From: Artemisia argyi | Taxonomy: Eukaryota; Streptophyta; Magnoliopsida; Asterales; Asteraceae | Length of the DNA stretch: 64,000 nt | Assembly: GCA_030686995.1 (NCBI GenBank) | Contig: CM060688.1 | Coordinates: 202,902,718-202,966,717, forward strand | Direction of reading: 5' to 3' | Part shown: one piece after another, positions 10,833 to 26,641 of the stretch | Layout: every line of letters starts with the position of its first letter | Position numbering within the stretch: position 1 is the first letter of the stretch | Translations under genes and position numbers: made by a program | The notes under the pieces: generated by a model | Database searches by the model: none | Told to the model about the DNA's origin: nothing | The model's input: the letters and a program-made list of their open reading frames with translations, nothing else

Positions 10833-10838
10833 ATATAA
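10831..10838. other. Satellite inversion junction (G-rich to C-rich)
   Basis: Plus-oriented spacer matches up to TTCACAT (10834). Minus-oriented spacer matches from ATATAACTGAC (10833). The two share AT, so the join has 2 bp of microhomology and no filler. Confidence 0.85.
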
Positions 10839-11308
10839 CTGACTTTAAACATCCGAGTATAGGTTGCTTAAAAATTTACTTAGATCTATTAGGCTTATGT
10901 TTGTAAACCCTAAACTCTAAAGTCTAAACCCCAAACCCCAAACGACAAACCGAAACTCGATACCCGAAACCCGATACCCGATACCCAAAACCCGAAACCA
11001 GAAACCACAAACCAGAAACCACAAACCCGAAACCCCAAACCCGAAACCTGAAACTCGAAACTTCCAACCCGAAACCCCCAACCCCCAACCCAAAACCCCA
11101 AATCCCAAACCCGAAACCCGAAACCCGAAAAACAAAACCCGAAACCCGAAACCTCAAACCCGAAACCCGAATCCCAAAACCCGAAACCTGAATCCCCCAA
11201 CCCACAACCCCGAAACCCAAACACCAAACCCCAAACTCCAAAACCAAAATCTGAAACCAGAAACCCGAAACCCTAAACCCCCGACCCCCGACCCCCACCC
11301 ACCCCAAC

Positions 11309-11728
11309 ATGAGTACGAAACTTGAAAATAAGTAATTTAAATAATGCACACTTCAATAATGGGTTTAAATTCAAAATAATTTGAGAGTCGCACGTACGGT
11401 AACGAGGGGTAGTATAATATACATAAACATTGTGTAAAAGTTAACTAAAATTAATTTTTGCAAAAAATGTTTAAATTTTACAAAAATGGTATGTATATTA
11501 CAAAAAATAGAATAAAGTTCACAAATTTGCATACATGCAAAAAAGTTGCATTAATATCAGTATCAAGGTATATAATCTGCTTAAACGGTGTAATGCTTTT
11601 AAAACGGCTAATGAATTCAATAAAAGAGGGTACATTTTTGGTTTTTTAGTGTGTCCATAAAACTAAAATACATCTTGTTTTTTGAGTATTGATTCTTAAT
11701 ATAACTGATCTATTAGGCTTACATTTGT
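11309..11728 (-). repeat. Truncated, partly diverged satellite spacer
   Basis: A 420-bp spacer. The C-rich block joins directly to ATGAGTACGAAACTTG, so about 450 bp of spacer is missing. At 11383-11412 the usual GTGAATAAAAGTCACAAAAG is replaced by an unrelated GC-richer stretch containing CGCACGTACGGTAACG. Near 11707 another deletion joins AACTGA to TCTATTAGG. It contains the source-like match (11640-11676) of the LINE filler. Confidence 0.75.
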
Positions 11729-14700
11729 AAACCCTAAACCCTAAAGTCTAAACCCCAAACCGCAAACCCCAAATGACAAACCGAAACCCGATACCCGAAA
11801 CCCAACACCCGAAACTCGATACCCGAAACCAGAAACCACAAACCCAAAACCCGAAACCCCAAACCCAAAACCTGAAACCTGAAACTCGAAACCTCCAACC
11901 CGAAACCCGAAACCCCCAACCATAACCCAAAACCCCAAATCCCAAACCCCAAACCCGAAACCAGATACCCGAAACCCGAAGCACAAAACCCGAAACCCCA
12001 AACCTCAAACCCGAAACCCGAATCCCCAAACCCAAAACCCGAATCCCGAAACCCCCAACCCCAACCCCAAACCCGAAAGTCGAAACCTGAAACCCCAAAC
12101 CCAAAACTTGAAACCCGAAACCCAAAACCAGAAACCTGAAACCCAAAACTCCAAACCTCTGACCCCCAACCCCAACTCCAAACCCCACACCCGAAACCCA
12201 AAACCCCAAACCCCAAACCCCAATCCTGAAACCACAAACCGCAAACCCAAACCCAGAACCCATCCCTAAACCCTAAACCCCAAACCCCAAACCCCAAACC
12301 CCAAACACGAAACCCTAAATATAATATGCTTAAACGGTGTAATGATTATAAAACGGCTAATGAATTCCATAAAGGAGGGTACAATAATGTTTTTTGGGTG
12401 TGTTCATAAAATTTAAATACATCTTGTTTTTTGAGAATTGATTCTTAATATAATTGACATTAAACATCCGACAATAGTTTGCTTAAAAGTTTACTTATAT
12501 CCATTGGGCTTTTATTTGTATTATAGTAATGTAGTTAGTTTATATATATATAGCTTAGTTTCCTCATAAAGTAAAATTTTCAGCCTTCAAAAATGACACC
12601 CGTGAGACAAAATAGTTATCTTTTCCGGTCATGTGTCGTTGCGGTGTTGCAATCTCTCCTTATTTTTTTTAATATGTTTGGTTTGATATAAGAAAGATGA
12701 TATTTGTGTCTTTTATATTCGAAATTGATCGAGAGATTTTAGTCACATATAGCATAATTGCTCAAGTAAACCTCAATTTTGAAAACTAAGTACATGAGTA
12801 CGAAACTTGAAAATAACTAATTTGAATAATGCACACTTCAATAATGGGTTTAAATTCAAAATAATGTGAATAAAAGTCACAAAAGTAGTATAATATACAT
12901 AAACATTGTGTAAAAGTTAACGAAAATTAATTTTTGCAAAAAATGTATAAAGTTCACAAAAATGGTATATATATTACAAAAATAGAATAAAGTTCACAAA
13001 TTTGCATATATGCAAAAAAAGTTGCATTAATATCAGTATCAAGGTATATAATTTGCTTAAACGGTGTACTGCTTTTAAAACGGCTAATGAATTCCATAAA
13101 AGAGGGTACAGTTTTGGTTTTTTAGTGTGTTCATAAAATTAAAATACATCTTGTTTTTTGAGTATTGATTCTTAATATAACTGACTTTAAACATCCGAGA
13201 ATAGGTTGCTTAAAAATTAACTTAGATCTATTAGGCTTACGTTTGTAAACCCTAAACCCAAAAGTCTAAACCCCAAACCCCAAACGACAAACCAAAACCC
13301 GATACCCGAAACCCAATACCCGAAACCCGATACCCGAAACCAGAAACAACAAACCCGATACCCGAAACCCGAAACCCAAAACCCGAAACCCGAAACCTGA
13401 AACCTGACACTCGAAACCTCCAACCCGAAACCCCCAACCCCAACCCAATACCCCAAATCCCAAACCCGAAACCCGAAACCAGATACCCGAAACCCGAAGC
13501 ACAAAACCCGAAACCCTAAACCTCAAACCCGAAATCCGAATCGCCAAACCCAAAACCCGAATCCCGCAACCCACAACCCGCAACCCAAACCCTAAACCCC
13601 AAAACCAAAATCGAAACCAGAAACCCGAAACCCCCAACCCCAAACCCAAACCCGAAAGTCGAAACCTGAAACCCGAAACCCCAAACCCAAAACTTGAAAC
13701 CCGAAACCCAAAACCAGAAACCTGAAACCCAAAACCCCAAACCTCTACCCCCCAACCCCAACCCCAAACCCCACACCTGAAACCCGACACCCCAAACCCC
13801 AAACCTTAAACCCCAATCCCAAAACCCCAAACCCCAAACCCCAACCCCAACCCCCATCCCAAAACCCTAAACCCCAAACCCAAAACCCCAAACACGAAAC
13901 CCTAAATATATTATGCTTAAACGGTGTAACAATTATAAAACGACTAATGAATTCTATAAAAGAGGGTACAATACTGTTTTTTCGGTGTTTTCATAAAATT
14001 AAAATACATCTTGTTTTTTGAGAATTGATTCTCAATACAATTAACTTTAAACATCCAACAATAGTTTGCTTAAAAATTTACTTATATCTATTGGGCTTAT
14101 ATTTGTATTTCAGCCTTCAAAAATGACACCCTTGAGACAAAATAGTTATCTTTTTCGGTCATGTGTCGTTGCGGTGTTGCAATCTCTCCTTATTTTTTTT
14201 AATATGTTTGGTTTGATATAAGAAAGATGATATTTGTGTCTTCTATATTCGGAATTCATCGAGTGATTTTAGTCACATATATCATAATTGCTCAAGTAAA
14301 CCTCAACTTTGATAACTAAGTACATGAGTACCAAACTTGAAAATAACTAATTTAAATAATGCACACTTCAATAATGGGTTTAAATTCAAAATAATGTGAA
14401 TAAAAGTCACAAAAGTAGTATAATATACATAAACATTGTGTAAAAGTTAACGAAAATTAATTTTTGCAAAAAATGTATAAAGTTCACAAAAATGGTATGT
14501 ATATTACAAAAATAGAATAAAGTTCACAAATTTGCATATATGCAAAAAAGTTGCATTAATATCAGTATCAAGGTATATAATTTGCTTAAACGGTGTACTG
14601 CTTTTAAAATGACTAATGAATTCAATAAAAGAGGGTACAGTTTTTTTGTTTTTTAGTGTGTTCATAAAATTAAAATACATCTTGTTTTTTGAGTATTGAT

Positions 14701-17700
14701 TCTTAATATAACAGACTTTAAACATCCGAGAATAGGTTGCTTAAAATTTTACTTATATCTATTAGGCTTACGTTTGTAAACCCTTAACCCAAAAGTCTAA
14801 ACCCCAAACCCCAAACCCCAAACGACAAACTGAAACCCGATACCCGAAACCCAATACCCGAAACCCGATACCCGAAACCACAAACCACAAACCCGAAACC
14901 CGAAACCCCAAACCCGAAACCTGAAACCTGAAACCTGAAACTCGAAACCTCCAACCCGAAACCCGAAACCCCCAACCCCCAACCCCAACCCAGAACCCCA
15001 AATCCCAAACCCGAAACCCGAAACCAGATACCCGAAACCCGAAGCACAAAACTCGAAACCCCAAACCTCAAACCCGAAACCCGAATCCCCAAACCCGATA
15101 CCCGAATCCCCCAACCCCAAACCCCAAACCCAAAACCAAAATCTGAAACCCGAAACCCGAAACCCCCAACCCTCAACCCCTAACCCGAAAGTTGAAACCT
15201 GAAACCCGAAACTCCAAAGCCAAAACTTGACACCCGAAACCCAAAACCAGAAACCTTAAACCCGAAACTCCAAACCTCTGACCCCCAACCCCAACCCCAA
15301 ACCTCACACCCGAAACCCGAAACCCAAAACCCCAAACCCCAATCCAGAAACCCCAAACCCCTTAACCCCAACCCCAACCCCATCCCCCATCCCAAAACCC
15401 TAAACCCCAAACCCCAACCACGAAACCTTAAATATAATATGCTTAAACCGTGTAATGATTGTAAAACGGCCAATGAATTCCATAAAAGAGCATACAGTAC
15501 TGTTTTTTTGGTGTGTTCATAAAATTAAAATACATCTTGTTTTTTGAGAATTGATTCTTAATATAATTGACTTTAAACATCCGACAATAGTTTGCTTAAA
15601 ATTTTACTTATATCTATTGGGCTTATATTTGTATTATAGTAATGTAGTGAGTTCACATATATAGCTTAGTTTCCTCATAAAGTAAAATTTTCAGCCTTCA
15701 AAAATGACACCCGTGAGACAAAATAGTTATCTTTTTCGGTCATGTGTCGTTGCGGTGTTGCAATCTCTCCTTATTTTTTTTAATATGTTTTGTTTGATAT
15801 AAGAAAGATGATATTTGTGTCTTCTATATTCGGAATTCATCGAGTGATTTTAGTCACATATATCATAATTGCTCAAGTAAACCTCAATTTTGATAACTAA
15901 GTACATGAGTACGAAACTTGAAAATAACAAATTTAAATAATGCACACTTCAATAATGGGTTTAAATTCAAAATAATGTGAATAAAGTCACAAAAGTAGTA
16001 TAATATACGTAAACATTGTGTAAAAGTTAACGAAAATTAATTTTTGCAAAAAATGTATAAAGTTCACAAAAATGGTATGTATATTACAAAAATAGAATAA
16101 AGTTCACAAATTTGCATATATGCAAAAAAGTTGCATTAATATCAGTATCAAGGTATATAATTTGCTTAAACGGTGTACTGCTTTTAAAACGACTAATGAA
16201 TTCCATAAAAGAGGGTACAGTTTTTTTGTTTTTTAGTGTGTTCATAAAATTAAAATACATCTTGTTTTTTGAGTATTGATTCTTAATATAACAGACTTTA
16301 AACATCCGAGAATAGGTTGCTTAAAATTTTACTTATATCTATTAGGCTTACGTTTGTAAACCCTTAACCCAAAAGTCTAAACCCCAAACCCCAAACCCTA
16401 AACGACAAACCGAAACCCGATACCCGAAACCCAATACCCGAAACCCGATACCCGAAACCACAAACCACAAACCCGAAACCCGAAACCCGAAACCCGAAAC
16501 CTGAAACCTGAAACCTGAAACTCGAAACCTCCAACCCGAAACCCGAAACCCCCAATCCCCAACCCCAACCTAGAACCCCAAATCCCAAACCCGAAACCAG
16601 ATACCCGAAACCCGAAGCACAAAACTCGAAACCCCAAACCTCAAACCCGAAACCCGAATCCCCAAACCCGATACCCGAATCCCCCAACCCCAAACCCCAA
16701 ACCCAAAACCAAAATCTGAAACCCGAACCCCGAAACCCCCAACCCTCAACCCCTAACCCGAAAGTTGAAACCTGAAACCCGAAACTCCAAAGCCAAAACT
16801 TGACACCCGAAACCCAAAACCAGAAACCTTAAACCCGAAACTCCAAACCTCTGACCCCCAACCCCAATCCCAAACCTCACACCCGAAACCCGAAACCCAA
16901 AACCCCAAACCCCAATCCCGAAACCCCAAACCCCCCAACCCCAACCCCAACCCCATCCCCCATCCCAATACCCTAAACCCCAAACCCCAACCACGAAACC
17001 TTAAATATAATATGCTTAAACGGTGTAATGATTGTAAAACGGCTAATGAATTCCATAAAAGAGCATACAGTACTGTTTTTTTGGTGTGTTCATAAAATTA
17101 AAATACATCTTGTTTTTTGAGAATTGATTCTTAATATAATTGACTTTAAACATCCGACAATAGTTTGCTTAAAATTTTACTTATATCTATTGGGCTTATA
17201 TTTGTATTATAGTAATGTAGTGAGTTCACATATATAGCTTAGTTTCCTCATAAAGTAAAATTTTCAGCCTTCAAAAATGACACCCGTGAGACAAAATAGT
17301 TATCTTTTTCGGTCATGTGTCGTTGCGGTGTTGCAATCTCTCCTTATTTTTTTTAATATGTTTTGTTTGATATAAGAAAGATGATATTTGTGTCTTCTAT
17401 ATTCGGAATTCATCGAGTGATTTTAGTCACATATATCATAATTGCTCAAGTAAACCTCAATTTTGATAACTAAGTACATGAGTACGAAACTTGAAAATAA
17501 CAAATTTAAATAATGCACACTTCAATAATGGGTTTAAATTCAAAATAATGTGAATAAAGTCACAAAAGTAGTATAATATACGTAAACATTGTGTAAAAGT
17601 TAACGAAAATTAATTTTTGCAAAAAATGTATAAAGTTCACAAAAATGGTATGTATATTACAAAAATAGAATAAAGTTCACAAATTTGCATATATGCGAAA

Positions 17701-20700
17701 ACGTTGCATTAATATCAGTATCAAGGTATATAATTTGCTTAAACGGTGTACTGCTTTTAAAACGACTAATGAATTCCATAAAAGAGGGTACAGTTTTTTT
17801 GTTTTTTAGTGTGTTCATAAAATTAAAATACTTCTTGTTTTTTGAGTATTGATTCTTAATATAACAGACTTTAAACATCCGAGAATAGGTTGCTTAAAAA
17901 TTTACTTAGATCTATTAGGCTTACGTTTGTAAACCCTTAACCCAAAAGTCTAAACCCCAAACCCCAAACCCCAAACGACAAACCGAAACCCGATACCCGA
18001 AACCCAATACCCGAAACCCGATACCCGAAACCACAAACCCGAAACCCGAAACCCCAAACCCCAAACCCGAAACCTGAAACCTGAAACCTGAAACTCGAAA
18101 CCTCCAACCCGAAACCCAAAACCCCCAACCCCCAACCCCAACCCCAACCCAGAACCCCAAATCCCAAACCCGAAACCCGAAACCAGATACCCGAAACCCG
18201 AAGCACAAAACTTGAAACCCCAAACCTCAAACCCGAAACCCGAATCCCCAAACCCGATACCCGAATCCCCCAACCCACAACCCCCAACCCCAAACCCCAA
18301 ACCCCAAACCCCAAAACCAAAATCTGAAACCCGAAACCCGAAACCCCCAACCCCCAACCCGAAACCCGAAAGTTGAAACCTGAAACCCGAAACTCCGAAG
18401 CCAAAACTTGAAACCCGAAACCCAAAACCAGAAACCTTAAACCCGAAACCCCAAACCTCTGACCCCCAACCCCAACCCCAAACCTCACACCCGAAACCCG
18501 AAACCCAAAATCCCAAACCCCAATCCCGAAACCCCAAACCCCAAACCCCCCAACCCCAACCCCAACCCCAACCCCATCCCCCATCCCAAAACCCTAAACC
18601 CCAAACCCCAACCACGAAACCTTAAATATAATATGCTTAAACGGTGTCATGATTGTAAAACGGCTAATGAATTCCATAAAAGAGCATACAGTACTGTTTT
18701 TTTGGTGTGTTCATAAAATTAAAATACATCTTGTTTTTTGAGAATTGATTCTTAATATAATTGACTTTAAACATCTGACAATAGTTAGCTTAAAATTTTA
18801 CTTATATCTATTGGACTTATATTTGTATTATAGTAATGTAGTGATTTTAGATATATAGCTTAGTTTCCTCATAAAGTAAAATTTTTAGCCTTCAAGAATG
18901 ACATCAGTGAGACAAAATAGTTATCTTTTTCAGTCATGTATTGTTGCGGTGTTGCAATCTCTCCTTATTTTTTTTTAATATGTTTTGTTTGATATAAGAA
19001 AGATGATATTTGTGTCTTCTATATTCGGAATTCATCGAGTGATTTTAGTCACATATATCATAATTGCTCAAGTAAATCTCAATTTTGAAAACTAAGTACA
19101 TGATTACGAAACTTGAAAATAACTAATTTAAATAATGCACACTTCAATAATGGGTTTAAATACAAAATAATGTGAATAAAAGTCACAGAAGTAGTATAAT
19201 ATACATAAACATTGTGTAAAAGTTAGCGAAAATTAATTTTTGCAAAAAATGTATAAAGTTCACAAAAATGGTATGTATATTACAAAAATAGAATAAAGTT
19301 CACAAATTTGCATATATGCAAAAAAGTTGCATTAATAACAGTATCAAGGTATATAATTTGCTTAAACAGTGTACTGCTTTTAAAACGGCTAATGAATTCT
19401 ATAAAAGAGGGTACAGTTTTGGTTTTTTAGTGTGTTCATAAAATTAAAATACATCTTGTTTTTTGAGTATTGATTCTTAATATAACAGACTTTAAATATC
19501 CGAGAATAGGTTGCTTAAAAATTTACTTAGATCTATTCGGCTTACGTTTGTAAACCCTTAACCCAAAAGTCTAAACCCCAAACCCCAAACGACAAACGAA
19601 AACCCGATACCCGAAACCCAATACACGAAACCCGTTACCCGAAACCACAAACCCGAAACCTGAAAACCCTTAACCTGAAACCTGAAACTCGAAACCTCCA
19701 ACCCAAAACCCGAAACCCCTAACCCCCAACCCCAACCCAGAACCTCAAATCCCAAACCCGAAACCCGAAACCCGAAACAAGATACCCGAAAGCCGAAGAA
19801 CAAAACCTGAAACCCCAAACCTCAAACCCGAAACCCGAATCCCCAAACCGGATTCCCCCATACCACAACCCCCATCCCCAAACCCCAAACTCCAAACCCC
19901 AAACCCCAAAACCAAAATCTGAAACCCGAAACCCGAAACCCCCAACCCCAACCCCAACCCCAACCCCAAACCCGAAACTCGAAACCCGAAACCCAAAACC
20001 AGAAACCTTAAATCCGAAACCCCAAACCTCTGACCCCCGACCGCAACTCCAAAACTCACACCCGAAACCCAAAACCCGAAACCCCAAACCCCAATCCCGA
20101 AACCCCAAACCCCAACCCCCCAACCCCAACCCCAACCCCATCCCCCATCCCAAAACCCTAAACCCCAAACCCCAAACACGAAACCTTAAATATAATATGC
20201 TTAAACGGTGTAATGATTATAAAACGGCTAATGAATTCCATAAAAGAGCATACAGTACAGTTTTTTCGGTGTGTTCATAAAATTAAAATACATCTTGTTT
20301 TTTGAGAATTGATTCTTAATATAATTGAGTTTAAACATCTGACAATAGTTTGCTTAAAAATTTACTTATATATATTGGGCTTATATTTGTATTATAGTAA
20401 TGTAGTGATTTTACGTATATAGCTTAGTTTCCCCATAAAGTAAAATTTTTAGCCTTCAAAAATGACACCAGTGAGACAAAATAGTTATCTTTTTCGGTCA
20501 TGTGTTGTTGCGGTGTTGCAATCTCACGTTATTTTTTTAATATGTTTGGTTTGATATAAGAAAGATGATATTTGTGTCTTCTATATTCGGAATTCATCGA
20601 GTGATTATAGTCACATATATCATAATTGCTCAAGTAAACCTCAATTTTGAAAACTAAGTACATGAGTACGAAACTTGAAAATAACTAATTTAAATAATGC

Positions 20701-23700
20701 ACACTTCAATAATGGGTTTAAATTCAAAATAATGTGAATAAAAGTCACAAAAGTAGTATAATATACATAAACATTGTGTAAAAGTTAACGAAAATTAATT
20801 TTTGCAAAAAATGTATAAAGTTCACAAAAATGGTATGTATATTACAAAAATAGAATAAAGTTCACAAATTTGCATATATGCAAAAAAGTTGCATTAATAT
20901 CAGTATCAAGGTATATAATTTGCTTAAACTGTGTACTGCTTTTAAAGCGGCTAATGAATTCCATAAAAGAGGGAACAATTTTGGTTTTTTAGTGTGTTCA
21001 TAAAATTAAAATACATCTTGTTTTTTGATTATTGATTCTTAATATAACAGACTTTAAACATCCGAGAGTAGGTTGCTTAAAAATTTACTTAGATCTATTA
21101 GGCTTGCGTTTGTAAACCCTTAGCCCAAAAGTCTAAACCCCAAACCCCAAACCCGAAACGACAAACTGAAACCCGATACCCGAAACCCAATACCCGAAAC
21201 CCGATACCCGAAACCATAAACCACAAACCCGAAACCCGAAACCCGAAACCCGAAACCCGAAACCTGAAACCTGAAACTCGAAACCTCCAACCCGAAAGCC
21301 GAAACCCCCAACCCCCAACCCCAACCCAGAACCCCAAATCCAAAACCCGAAACCCGAAACCCGAAACCAGATACCCGAAACGAGAAGCATAAAGCCCGAA
21401 ACCCCAAACCTCAAACCCGAAACCTGATTCCCCAAACCCGAAACCCGAATCCCCCAACCCACAACCCCCAACCCCAAACCCCAAAACCAAAATCTGAGAT
21501 CCGAAACCCAAAACCTGAAACCCCCAACCCCCAACCCCAAACCCGAAAGTTGAAACCTGAAACCCGAAACTCCAAACCCAAAACTTGAAACCCGAAACGC
21601 AAAACCAGAAACCTTAAACCTAAACCACAAACCTCTGACCCCCAACCCCAACCCCAAACCTCACACCCGAAACCCGAAACGCCAAACCCCAAACCCCAAA
21701 CCCCAATCCCAAAACCCCAAACCCCAAACCCCCAACCCCAACCCCAACCCCATCCCAAAACCCTAAACCCCAAATCCCAAACCCCAAACACGAAACCTTA
21801 AATATAATATGCTTAAACGGTGTAATGATTGTAAAACGGCTAATGAATTCCATAAAAGAGCATACAGTACTGTTTTTTCGGAGTGTTCATAAAATTAAAA
21901 TACATCTTGTTTTTTGAGAATTGATTCTTAATATAATTGACTTTAAACATCCGACAATAGTTTGCTTAAAAATTTACTTATATATATTGGGCTTATATTT
22001 GTATTATAGTAATGTAGTGATTTTACATATATAGCTTAGTTTCCTCATAAACTAAAATTTTTAGCCTTCAAAAATGACACCAGTGAGACAAAATAGTTAT
22101 CTTTTTCGGTCATGTGTTGTTGCGGTGTTGCAATCTCTCCTTATTTTTTTAATATGTTTGGTTTGATATAAGAAAGATGATATTTGTGTCTTCTATATTC
22201 GGAATTCATCGAGTGATTATAGTCACATATATCATAATTGCTCAAGTAAACCTCAATTTTGAAAACTAAGTACAAGAGTACGAAACTTGAAAATAACTAA
22301 TTTAAATAATGCACACTTCAATAATGGGTTTAAATTCAAAATAATGTGAATAAAAGTCACAAAAGTAGTATAATATACATAAACATTGTGTAAAAGTTAA
22401 CGAAAATTAATTTTTGCAAAAAATGTATAAAGTTCACAAAAACTGTATGTATATTACAAAAATAGAATAAAGTTCACAAATTTTCATACATGCAAAAAAG
22501 TTGCATTAATATCAGTATCAAGGTATATAATTTGCTTAAACGGTGTACTACTTATAAAACGGCTTATGAATTCCATAAAAGAGGGTACAGTATTGGTTTT
22601 ACATTGTGTTCATAAAATTAAAATATATATATATATTTTTAGTATTGATTCTTAATATAACTGACTTTAAACATCCGAGAATGGGTTGCTTAAAATTTTA
22701 TTCAGATCTATTAGGCTTATGTTTATAAACCCTAAACCCTAAATCCCAAACCCCAAACCCGAAACCGAAACCCGAAACCCAATACTTGAAACCCTATAAC
22801 CGAAACCCGAAACCAGAAACCACAAACCCCAAACCCGAAACCCCAAACCCCAAACCCGAAACCCCATCCCCAAACCCAAAACCTGAAACCCGAAACCCGA
22901 AACCTGAAACTTGAAACCCAAACCCCCAACCCCAAACCCCAAACCCCAAACCCCAAACCCCAAACCCGAAACCCGATAATAGAATCCCGAAACATAAAAC
23001 CCGAAACCCGAAACCTCAAACCCCAAACCACAAACCTCAAACTCGAAACCCCAAACCTGAAACCCGAAACCCAAAAACTCAAACCCCAAACCCCAAACCC
23101 CAAACCCGAAACCCGAAACCTGAAACCCGAAACTCGATACCCGAAACCCCAAACCCGAAACCTGAAACCCAAAGCCCGAAACCCGAAACCCGAATCCCAC
23201 AACCCAAAACCCCCAACCCCAACCCCAAACCCTAAACCTGAAACCCGAAACCCCAAACCCCAATCCCAAACCCAAAACCCAAAACCCCCAACCCTATCCC
23301 CCATCCCCAAACCCAAAAACCCCAAACCCCAAACCCCAAACACGAAACCCTAAATATAATTTGCTTAAATGGTGTAATGACTATAAAACGGCTAATGAAT
23401 TCCATAAAAGAGGGTACAGTATTGTTTTTTCGGGGTGTTCATAAAATTAAAATACATCTTGTTTTTTGAGAATTGATTCTTAATATAATTGACTTTAAAC
23501 ATCCGACAATAGTTTTCTTAGAAATTCACTTATATCTATTATGCTTATATTTGTATTATAGTAATGTAGTGAGTTTACATATATAGCTTAGTTTCCTCAT
23601 GAAGTAAAATTTTCAGCCTTCAAAAATGACAACCGTGAGACAAAATAGTTATCTTATTCAGTCATGTGTTGTTGCGGTGTTGTAGTCTCTCCTTATTTTT

Positions 23701-26641
23701 GTTTAATATGTTTGGTTTGATATAAGAAAGATGATATTTGTGTATTTTATATTCGAAATTGATCGAGAGATTTTAGTCACATATATCATAATTGCTCTAG
23801 TAAACCTCAATTTTGAAAACTAAGTACATGAGTACGAAACTTGAAAATAACTAACTTAAATAATGCACACTTCAATAATGGGTTTAAATTCAAAATCATG
23901 TGAATAAAAGTCACAAAATTAGTATAATATACACAAACATTGTGTAAAAGTTAACGAAAATTAATTTTTGCAAAAAATATATAAAGTTCACAAAAATGGT
24001 ATGTATATTACAAAAATAGAATAAAGTTTACAAATTTGCATATATGCGAAAAAGTTGCATTAATATCAGTATCAAGGTATATAATTTGCTTAAACGGTGT
24101 ACTGCTTTTAAAACGACTAATGAATTCCATAAAAGAGGGTACAGTTTTTTTGTTTTTTAGTGTGTTCATAAAATTAAAATACATCTTGTTTTTTGAGTAT
24201 TGATTCTTAATATAACAGACTTTAAACATCCGAGAATAGGTTGCTTAAAAATTTACTTAGATCTATTAGGCTTACGTTTGTAAACCCTTAACCCAAAAGT
24301 CTAAACCCCAAACCCCAAACGACAAACCGAAACTCGATACCCGAAACCCAATACCCGAAACTCGATACCCGAAACCAGAAACCACAAACCCGAAACCCCA
24401 AACCCCAAACCCGAAACCTGAAACATGAAACTCGAAACCTCCAACCCAAAACCCCCAACCCCCAACCCCAAACCCAACCCAGAACCCCAAATCCCAAACC
24501 CGAAACCCGAAACCCGAAACCAGATACCCAAAACCCGAAGCACAAAACCCGAAACCCTAAACCTCAAACCCGAAACCCGAATCCCCAAACCCGAAACCTG
24601 AATCTCCCAACCCACAACCCCCAACCCCAAACCCCAAACCCCAAAACCAAAATCTGAAACCCGAAACCCCCAACCCCCAACCCCAACCCCAACCCCAAAC
24701 CCGAAAGTTGAAACCTGAAACCCGAAACTCCAAACCCAAAACTTGAAACCCGAAACCAAAAACCAGAAACCTTAAACCCGAAACCCCAAACCTCTGACGC
24801 CCCAACCCCAACCCCAAACCTCACACCCGAAACCCGAAACCCCAAACCCGAAACCCCAATCCCGAAACCCAATACCCCAAACCCCTCAACCCCAACCCCA
24901 ACGCCATCCCCCATCCCAAAACCGTAAACCCCAAACCCCAAACCCAAAACACGAAACCTTAAATATAATATGCTTAAACGGTGTAATGATTGTAAAATGG
25001 CTAATGAATTCCATAAAAGAGCATACAGTACTGTTTTTTTGGTGTGTTCATAAAATTAAAATACATCTTGTTTTTTGAGAATTGATTCTTAATATAATTG
25101 TCTCTAAACATCAGACAATAGTTTACTTAAAAATTTACATATATCTATTGGGCTTATATTTGTACTATAGTAATGTAGTGATTTTACATATATAGCTTAG
25201 TTTCCTCATAAAGTAAAATTTTTATCCTTAAAAAATGACACCCGTGAGACAAAATAGTTATCTTTTTCGATCATGTGTTGTTGCGGTGTTGCAATCTCTC
25301 CTTATTTTTTTTAATATGTTTGGTTTGATATAAGAAAGATGATATTTGTGTCTTCTATATTCGGAATTCATCGAGTGATTTTAGTCACATATATCATAAT
25401 TGCTCAAGTAAACCTCAATTTTGAAAACTAAGTACATGAGTACAAAACTTGAAAATAACTAATTTAAATAATGCACACTTCAATAATAGGTTTAAATTCA
25501 AAATAATGTGAATAAAAGTCACAAAAGTAGTATAATATACATAAACATTCTGTAAAAGTTAACGAAAATTAATTTTTGCAAAAAATGTATAAAGTTCACA
25601 AAAACTGTATGTATATTACAAAAATAGAATTAAGTTCACAAATTTTCATACATGCAAAAAAGTTGCATTAATATGAGTATCAAGGTATACAATTTGCTTA
25701 AACGGTGTACTGCTTAAAAAATGGCTTATGAATTCCATAAAAGAGGGTACAGTATTGGTTTTACAGTGTGTTCATAAAATTAAAATATCTTTTTTTTAGT
25801 ATTGATTCTTAATATAACTGACTTTAAACATCCGAGAATGGGTTGCTTAAAACTTTACTTAGATCTATTAGGCTTATGTTTGTAAACCCTAAACACTAAA
25901 GCCCAAACCCCAAATGCGAAACCGAAACCCGAAACCCGAAACCCGATACCTGAAACCCTATACCCGAAACCCAAAACCAGAAACCACAAACCCCAAACCC
26001 GAAACCCCAAACCCCAAACCCGAAACCTGAAACCCAAAACCCGAATCCTGAAACCTGAAACCCAAACCCCCAACCCCAAACCCCAAACCCCAAACCCGAA
26101 CCCGATACTCGAAACCCGAAACACAAAACCCGAAACCCCAAACCTCAAACCCCAAACCACAAACCCAAAGCCGAAACCCGAAAACCCAAACCCCAAACCC
26201 CAAACCCGAAACCCGAAACCCGAAACCCGAAACTCGATACCCGAAACCCCAAACTCGAAACCTAAAACCCGAAGCCCGAAACCCGAAACCCGAAACCCGA
26301 ATCCCCCAACCCAAAACCCCCAACCCCCAACCCCAAACCCCAAACCTGAAACCAAAAACCCAAAACCCGAAACCCCTTACCCCCAACCCCAGCCCCAAAC
26401 CCGAAACTCGAAACCTGAAACCTGAAACCCGAGACCCCAAACCCAAAACTTGAAACCCGAAACCCGAAACCGAAGCCCTAAACTCCTGAACCCCAACCCC
26501 AACCCCATACACCACACCCGAAACCCGAAAACCAAAACCCGAAATCCCAAACCCCAAACCCAAAACCCCCAACGCCAACCCCAACCCCAACCCCATCCCC
26601 CATCCCCCATCCCCAAACCCAAAACCCCAAACCCCAAACAC

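Noticed and set aside
14504..14725. Recurring 73-codon minus-strand frame (also 16084, 17657, 24008)
   Set aside because: It lies entirely in the satellite spacer, is lost in many other units and ends in AT-rich low-complexity sequence.
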